A stretch of DNA of 64,000 nucleotides from NCBI GenBank assembly GCA_027532775.1, contig JAPZTO010000001.1:558001-622000 (forward strand). The letters run 5' to 3'. How positions within the stretch are numbered: position 1 is the stretch's first letter; each line of letters opens with the position of its first letter. Made by a program: the position numbers and the translations under genes. Under the pieces are notes generated by a model that saw nothing but the letters and a program-made list of their open reading frames with translations, searched no databases and was not told where the DNA came from. Positions 59,161 to 64,000 of this stretch are shown here, piece after piece. Origin of the DNA: Beijerinckiaceae bacterium. Lineage in GTDB: Bacteria; Pseudomonadota; Alphaproteobacteria; Rhizobiales; Beijerinckiaceae.

Positions 59161-59823
59161 ATGACACAGGCAGTTCAGGACCATGGCCGGGGCACGATCA
59201 TCGTCGCCGATGATCATCCGTTGTTCCGCGGCGCGCTCAAACAGGCTTTGTCCGGGATTTTTGCCGAACTCTCCGTCATCGAGGCCGGCACGCTGGAAGA
59301 AACGGTTCAGGCGCTGTCCGGTCAAGGCGATATCGATCTTGTCCTGCTTGACCTGAAAATGCCCGGTGTCAGCGGATTTTCCGGCCTCACCTTCCTGCGA
59401 TCGCAACATCCGGCGGTTCCGATCATCGTGGTTTCCGGCGTTGATGATTCCGCGACGATCCGCACCTGCATGGAATTCGGCGCAGCGGGATACATCCCGA
59501 AAACGACGCCGATCGATGTGATGAACAAGGCGATCCGCATCGTCCTGACCGGCGGCACATGGACCCCGCCGGATATCCCGCTCGGCGAACTGGCGGACAA
59601 GGAAACCGGAGACCTGATCCGGCGCCTCGCCAGCCTGACACCGCAGCAGATGCGCGTCCTGACGATGCTCTCGGAAGGGCTGCTGAACAAGCAGATCGCC
59701 TACGAGCTTTCCGTCTCCGAAGCGACGGTGAAGGCCCATGTCTCGGCCATCCTGATGAAGCTGGGTGTCGAGAGCCGGACGCAGGCGGTCATCGCTGCCT
59801 CCAAGCTCGACATTCCCGGCTGA
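59161..59823 (+). CDS. LuxR/NarL-type response regulator (ErdR/AgmR-like)
   Basis: Receiver IIVADDHPLFRGALKQAL...VLLDLKMPGVSG, HTH LTPQQMRVLTMLSEGLLNKQIAYELSVSEATVKAHVSAILMKL. Confidence 0.93.
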   Translation: MTQAVQDHGRGTIIVADDHPLFRGALKQALSGIFAELSVIEAGTLEETVQALSGQGDIDLVLLDLKMPGVSGFSGLTFLRSQHPAVPIIVVSGVDDSATIRTCMEFGAAGYIPKTTPIDVMNKAIRIVLTGGTWTPPDIPLGELADKETGDLIRRLASLTPQQMRVLTMLSEGLLNKQIAYELSVSEATVKAHVSAILMKLGVESRTQAVIAASKLDIPG

Positions 59824-59831
59824 GCCCGGTT

Positions 59832-60908
59832 TCAGGCCTGCGCCCAGGTTGCCGCGTTGCGGCCGACGAGTTGCCCGATCCCGGCGGCCTGTTCGCGCTC
59901 GACGGCCCGCAGCAGGGCAGTCTTGATCTCGCCGATCAGCCCCGGACCCTGATAGATCAGCGCCGAATAAAGCTGGATCGCATCGGCGCCGGCCGCGATC
60001 TTCGCCACCGCATCCTCGCCACTGGCAATGCCGCCCACGCCGATCAGCGGAAACTGCCGTTCCACACGCAGGAAGGTCTTGGCCAGAACGATGGTCGAGA
60101 GGCGGAAAAGCGGCTTGCCGGACAACCCTCCGGTCTCCCTCGCGAGCGCTTTCTCCACGAGGGTGTCAGGCCGCGCGATCGTGGTGTTGGAGACGATCAT
60201 GGCATCGATCCCCCGGGCGCGGGCCACCGCGATGATGTCATCAAGCTGGGTCTCGTCCAGATCCGGCGCGATCTTGAGGAAAATCCGGGTCGTCAGCCCC
60301 AGCCGTTCACGCAAGTCGAGCACGCGCGCCAGAAGATCGTCGAGAAAGGCGCGCCCCTGGAGATCGCGCAGGCCGGGCGTGTTCGGCGAGGAGACATTGA
60401 GCGTGACGAATTCGGCCAGCGGACCGATACCCTCGACCAAGGCGAGATAATCGGCGATGCGGTCGGCGCTTTCCTTGTTGGCCCCGAGATTGACCCCGAG
60501 CACGCCCCGGCGACGACGCGCGGACAGCCGACCGGCAATGACCTTCATCCCGTCGCTGTTCAACCCGTAGCGGTTGATCACCGCGCCATCGGCCGGCAGC
60601 CGGAACACGCGCGGCTTCGGATTGCCCGGCTGGGGCAGCAACGTGACGCCGCCCACCTCGACAAAGCCGAAGCCAAGGCGCATCAGCGCATCCGGAACGC
60701 GCGCATGCTTGTCGAGGCCCGGCGCGATGCCGACCGGGTTGGACAGGTCCAGCCCGGCAAGGGTGCAATGCAGACGCGAATCGTCGGCCGGCGGCGCGGG
60801 CAGCGGCATCCTTTCCAGCGCGGCCACCGTCCAGTCATGGGCCGTTTCGGGGTCAAGCGCCCGGATCAGGGGCTGGATCAGGGGGAAAAGCCCGGAAAAC
60901 ATCGTCAT
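59832..60908 (-). CDS. pyrD: Dihydroorotate dehydrogenase (quinone)
   Basis: NPVGIAPGLDKHARVPDALMRLGFGFVEVGGVTLLPQPGNPKPRVFRL; start at 60908. Confidence 0.96.
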   Translation of the reverse strand: MTMFSGLFPLIQPLIRALDPETAHDWTVAALERMPLPAPPADDSRLHCTLAGLDLSNPVGIAPGLDKHARVPDALMRLGFGFVEVGGVTLLPQPGNPKPRVFRLPADGAVINRYGLNSDGMKVIAGRLSARRRRGVLGVNLGANKESADRIADYLALVEGIGPLAEFVTLNVSSPNTPGLRDLQGRAFLDDLLARVLDLRERLGLTTRIFLKIAPDLDETQLDDIIAVARARGIDAMIVSNTTIARPDTLVEKALARETGGLSGKPLFRLSTIVLAKTFLRVERQFPLIGVGGIASGEDAVAKIAAGADAIQLYSALIYQGPGLIGEIKTALLRAVEREQAAGIGQLVGRNAATWAQA

Positions 60909-61267
60909 CCATCCTTCGCGCCCGCGGGCGGCTGCCAATCGGGCGTGCCATCCTCGCGCCAGACCAGCGGAGAGACCCACCGAACCGCCTCGCGCGGCAA
61001 GGATGCATAGAGATGCGGGAACAGTGCCCCGCCGCGCGACGGCTCGGCCTTCAATGCGGTGCCAAGCATAATCGTGTCAACCGCAACGATCCGGAGCCCG
61101 GCCATGCCACCAAAGTGCCGCATCGCCGTTTCCGCCAGCTGATCGGAATAGGAAAAATGAATGTAGCCATCTGCCAGATCAACCGGAGCACCCGCAAATG
61201 ATCCATCGGCGTCGAACTGGCGCCATTGTTCTTCAGTCATGATCTTGAAAATGGTAGTCTGCATCAC
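60905..61267 (-). CDS. DUF952 domain-containing protein
   Basis: IFKIMTEEQWRQFDADGSFAGAPVDLADGYIHFSYSDQLAETAMRHF; overlaps pyrD start by 4 nt. Confidence 0.9.
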   Translation of the reverse strand: MMQTTIFKIMTEEQWRQFDADGSFAGAPVDLADGYIHFSYSDQLAETAMRHFGGMAGLRIVAVDTIMLGTALKAEPSRGGALFPHLYASLPREAVRWVSPLVWREDGTPDWQPPAGAKDG

Positions 61268-61309
61268 TGTTTTTAGCTTTCACGAGATTGCAACGCTTGA
61301 TTATCACCG

Positions 61310-61319
61310 GGTTTAAACC
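61310..61319. promoter_or_regulatory. Palindrome GGTTTAAACC in divergent DUF952/S24-regulator promoter
   Basis: Direct reading. Confidence 0.3.
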
Positions 61320-61398
61320 ATTGCTCCATAACATTTAATTGCAGATGGCCGCCAAAGTTGCTACCCCCTTCGGCAACCCATACGGATTTTCTCCTCCC

Positions 61399-62019
61399 AT
61401 GCTCACCCACGCTCAAATCTGGGCCGCGATCGATGCCCTGGCCAAACGCCAGGGATTGTCCGCGTCCAGCCTGGCCAAGAAGGCCGGGCTCGATCCCACG
61501 ACGTTCAACCGTTCCAAACGCCAGAATGCCGATGGCCAGCTCCGCTGGCCATCGACGGAATCCGTCGCCAAGGTCCTCGGTGCCACCAGTACCAGCATCG
61601 ATGACTTTCTCGGCCTGCTGACCCAGACCGAATGGCCCTCGCGCCGGGTGGCCTACCGCCTGCTGGACGAGACGCTGGCCCGCGCGCTCGATCCGACCGG
61701 CCGTCCGCTGCATGCGGGCTGGGACGAGATCGCCTTTCCCTCACCGGTCGATGGCGTGCTCTATGCGCTGGAAATCCACAGCAGCGCCTATGCGCCGGTC
61801 TATCGCAAGGGCGATGTCATCATTGTCGCGCCCGAAGCGGAGACGCGCCGCCATGACCGCGTGCTGATCATTGACCAGAACGGAACGACCGATCTCGGCG
61901 TTCTGGGCCATGCCAGCGCGACCCATGTCCATTACACGCCGTTCCGGGATGAAACGCCGGTGGCCCGGCCAAGCCACGAGATCCGGCACGTCTCCCGGAT
62001 CGTCTGGGCGAGCCAGTAA
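61399..62019 (+). CDS. HTH - S24-like (LexA/CI-fold) transcriptional regulator
   Basis: N-term HTH LSASSLAKKAGLDPTTFNRSKR; C-term EIHSSAYAPVYRKGDVIIVAPEAETRRHDRVLI. Confidence 0.85.
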   Translation: MLTHAQIWAAIDALAKRQGLSASSLAKKAGLDPTTFNRSKRQNADGQLRWPSTESVAKVLGATSTSIDDFLGLLTQTEWPSRRVAYRLLDETLARALDPTGRPLHAGWDEIAFPSPVDGVLYALEIHSSAYAPVYRKGDVIIVAPEAETRRHDRVLIIDQNGTTDLGVLGHASATHVHYTPFRDETPVARPSHEIRHVSRIVWASQ

Positions 62020-62022
62020 CGA

Positions 62023-63738
62023 TCAGGCGCCGCGCGCGTCCAGAAAGCGTTGATGCTCGGCGATCAGATCGCCGAGCAGCGCCTTCTCGATCAGCGTGAC
62101 CGTGTTCGACAGGCCGTAGATCGCCGCGAACGAACCGAAGCGAGGCCCGCGCTCCTCGCCCAGAAGGATCTGGTAGATCGCACTGAACCAGGCATTGGAG
62201 ACACCCGGGCGTTCGGGCGTGGCACCCTTGGCCTTGAGATCCTGGTAGCGTGGCTCGGCCCGCGCGACGTCATAAGCGGCTTCCTGGATTGCCTCCGGGC
62301 CGGCATCGGCCGGCAGGGCGCGTAGCTTGCCCAGCAAGGCCTGCAGGGCAGCCGCCTCGATGTCATCCGCAGCCTTGTAGACTTTCTTGGGCTTCACGAA
62401 ATCCCGGAAATAGCGGATCGCATAGCCGACGAGATTGTCGAGGCGCGGATGGGTTTCCGGCGAGGCGCCGGGCGCATAGCGCTGCAGGAAGCCCCACAGC
62501 ACGGCCTTGTCCTCGGCATTGGCCACGGCAACGAGATTCAGGAGGAGCCCGAAGCTGACCTGCGTGCCCGGCTGGTCACCGCCATGGCCGATCCGCTCCG
62601 GCGCCGGCGGGTTGCCGCCATGGATATGCCAGACCGGGTTACCGAGACGGTTCTTCTCGTCCTGCCGGCCGAATGCGTCGAGGAAGCTGAGATATTCGTC
62701 CACAGCGCGCGGGATGACGTCGAAATAGAGCTTCTTGGCTTCGCGCGGTCGCTGGAACATGTAAAGCGCAAGGCTCTCGGGCGAGGCATAGGTGAGCCAT
62801 TCGTCAATGGTCAGGCCGTTGCCCTTCGACTTGGAAATCTTCTGGCCCTTCTCGTCGAGGAAGAGTTCGTAATTGAAGCCTTCAGGCGGCTCGCCATCCA
62901 GCGCGCGGACGATCTCGCCGGAGAGCTTGACGCTGTCGATCAGATCCTTGCCGGCCATCTCGTAATCGACATCCAGCGCGACCCAGCGCATCGCCCAGTC
63001 CGGCTTCCATTGCAGCTTGGCATGCCCGCCGGTCACTGGCGTCTCGAAGGCCTTGCCGGTTGCGGGGTCGCGCCAGACGATCGTGCCGGCATCCAGCTTC
63101 CGCTCCTCGATCGGCACCTGCATGACATGCCCCGTATCCGGATGGATGGGCAGGAAGGGCGAATAGGTGGCGGCCCGCTCCTCGCGCAGTGACGGCAGCA
63201 TGATCGCCATGATCGCCTCGTAGCGCTCCAGCATGAGCAGGAGGGTCTTGTCGAAGGCGCCGGAGCGATACCATTCGGTCGAGGAACGGAATTCGTATTC
63301 GAAGCCGAACTGGTCGAGGAAGGCGCAGAGCCGCGCATTGTTGTGATGGCCGAAGCTCTCATGGGTCCCGAAGGGATCCGGCACCTTCGTCAGCGGAAGA
63401 TTCAGCGCCTTCGCCAGCATCTCCTTGTTCGGCACGTTATCCGGAACCTTGCGCAGGCCGTCCATATCGTCGGAAAAGGCGATCAGCCGGGTCGGGATCT
63501 CGCCGCCGGTCAGCGTCTCGAAGGCGCGGCGGACCATGGTCGTCCGCGCCACCTCGCCGAAGGTGCCGATATGGGGCAGGCCGGACGGGCCATATCCGGT
63601 CTCGAACAGGACAGCCTGCTTGCCCGATTTCGCAAAACCGCCACGACGCTCGAGCCGGGCGACCAGCTTGCGTGCTTCCTCGAAGGGCCAGGCGGCCGAA
63701 TTCTGCGCGGCATCGCGATAGGCGAGGAGGTGGGACAT
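62023..63738 (-). CDS. lysK: Class I lysyl-tRNA synthetase
   Basis: [14 protein letters not shown] (HIGH-type) and KISKSKGNG (KMSKS-type) motifs; start at 63738 or 63750. Confidence 0.95.
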   Translation of the reverse strand: MSHLLAYRDAAQNSAAWPFEEARKLVARLERRGGFAKSGKQAVLFETGYGPSGLPHIGTFGEVARTTMVRRAFETLTGGEIPTRLIAFSDDMDGLRKVPDNVPNKEMLAKALNLPLTKVPDPFGTHESFGHHNNARLCAFLDQFGFEYEFRSSTEWYRSGAFDKTLLLMLERYEAIMAIMLPSLREERAATYSPFLPIHPDTGHVMQVPIEERKLDAGTIVWRDPATGKAFETPVTGGHAKLQWKPDWAMRWVALDVDYEMAGKDLIDSVKLSGEIVRALDGEPPEGFNYELFLDEKGQKISKSKGNGLTIDEWLTYASPESLALYMFQRPREAKKLYFDVIPRAVDEYLSFLDAFGRQDEKNRLGNPVWHIHGGNPPAPERIGHGGDQPGTQVSFGLLLNLVAVANAEDKAVLWGFLQRYAPGASPETHPRLDNLVGYAIRYFRDFVKPKKVYKAADDIEAAALQALLGKLRALPADAGPEAIQEAAYDVARAEPRYQDLKAKGATPERPGVSNAWFSAIYQILLGEERGPRFGSFAAIYGLSNTVTLIEKALLGDLIAEHQRFLDARGA

Positions 63739-63807
63739 CGGGGTTTCCATCAGAATTCAGGGTCTTGACGAGCGGATCTGGTTAGTGGCCCGCGACCGGT
63801 GCGTCAA

Positions 63808-64000
63808 TCAATAGAAGGGCATCGGAAAGTGCTTCAGGAGCAGCTTGGCATAGCGTCCATCGCGGATCAGGCGCCAGAGCGCATAATCCACCGCACCACG
63901 CAGGGTGGTGTTGCCCTGCCGGAAAACGAGACCTGCGCCTTCGCCGAAGAAGCGGCTCTCCAGGACGGGCCCCCCATAGAACCGGCAGCAGGCCATCGAC
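63808..64000 (-). CDS. Amino-acid-type ABC transporter substrate-binding protein, C-terminal fragment (runs off window)
   Basis: FFGEGAGLVFRQGNTTLRGAVDYALWRLIRDGRYAKLLLKHF typical SBP_bac_3 C-terminus; open at right edge. Confidence 0.65.
   Translation of the reverse strand, partial: SMACCRFYGGPVLESRFFGEGAGLVFRQGNTTLRGAVDYALWRLIRDGRYAKLLLKHFPMPFY

Noticed and set aside
1-64000. CRISPR arrays, tRNA/rRNA genes, insertion sequences, prophage or toxin-antitoxin pairs
   Set aside because: Visual search found no regularly spaced repeats, cloverleaf signatures, transposase/integrase motifs or TA-like gene pairs.

Overview
GC-rich alphaproteobacterial chromosomal window (Rhizobiales-like by gene content), almost fully coding. 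No CRISPR array, rRNA, tRNA, transposase or prophage was recognised. Main blocks: (1) partial arginase, a NitT/TauT-type ABC transporter and a complete histidine-utilisation locus (hutC, hutF / hutI-hutH-hutG-hutU-hutD); (2) FAH-family protein, an M20-type carbamoylase/amidohydrolase, and a cyanate-type ABC transporter with cyanase; (3) a surface-glycan cluster (GNAT/CelD-like, GMC oxidoreductase, GT4, GH10 xylanase, epimerase, WecG/TagA, GT4, GIPC-transferase-like protein); (4) TIGR02186-like protein, TauE/SafE, and a large PodJ/SEL1-like protein; (5) an AT-rich patch with a small orphan ORF beside a divergent solitary flagellin-like gene; (6) a fatty-acid beta-oxidation operon; (7) a copper-handling set (SCO, DUF1775-PCuAC fusion, DUF2946-like); (8) an SSS-family hybrid histidine kinase, MscL, an aminotransferase and an AbrB-family membrane protein; (9) a ligase-associated DNA repair cassette (PdeM, Lhr-like helicase, methyltransferase, exonuclease, ATP-dependent ligase); (10) an orphan polytopic membrane protein, a LuxR-type response regulator, pyrD, DUF952, an HTH-S24 regulator, lysK and a partial solute-binding protein. 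The leads I rate highest are a shared HutC-like operator linking the NitT/TauT transporter to the hut locus, the divergent flagellin with its AT-rich neighbour and CtrA-like boxes, the orphan membrane protein overlapping the repair ligase, and the structured leader before the cyanate operon. All family calls come from reading the translations; no database search was run.
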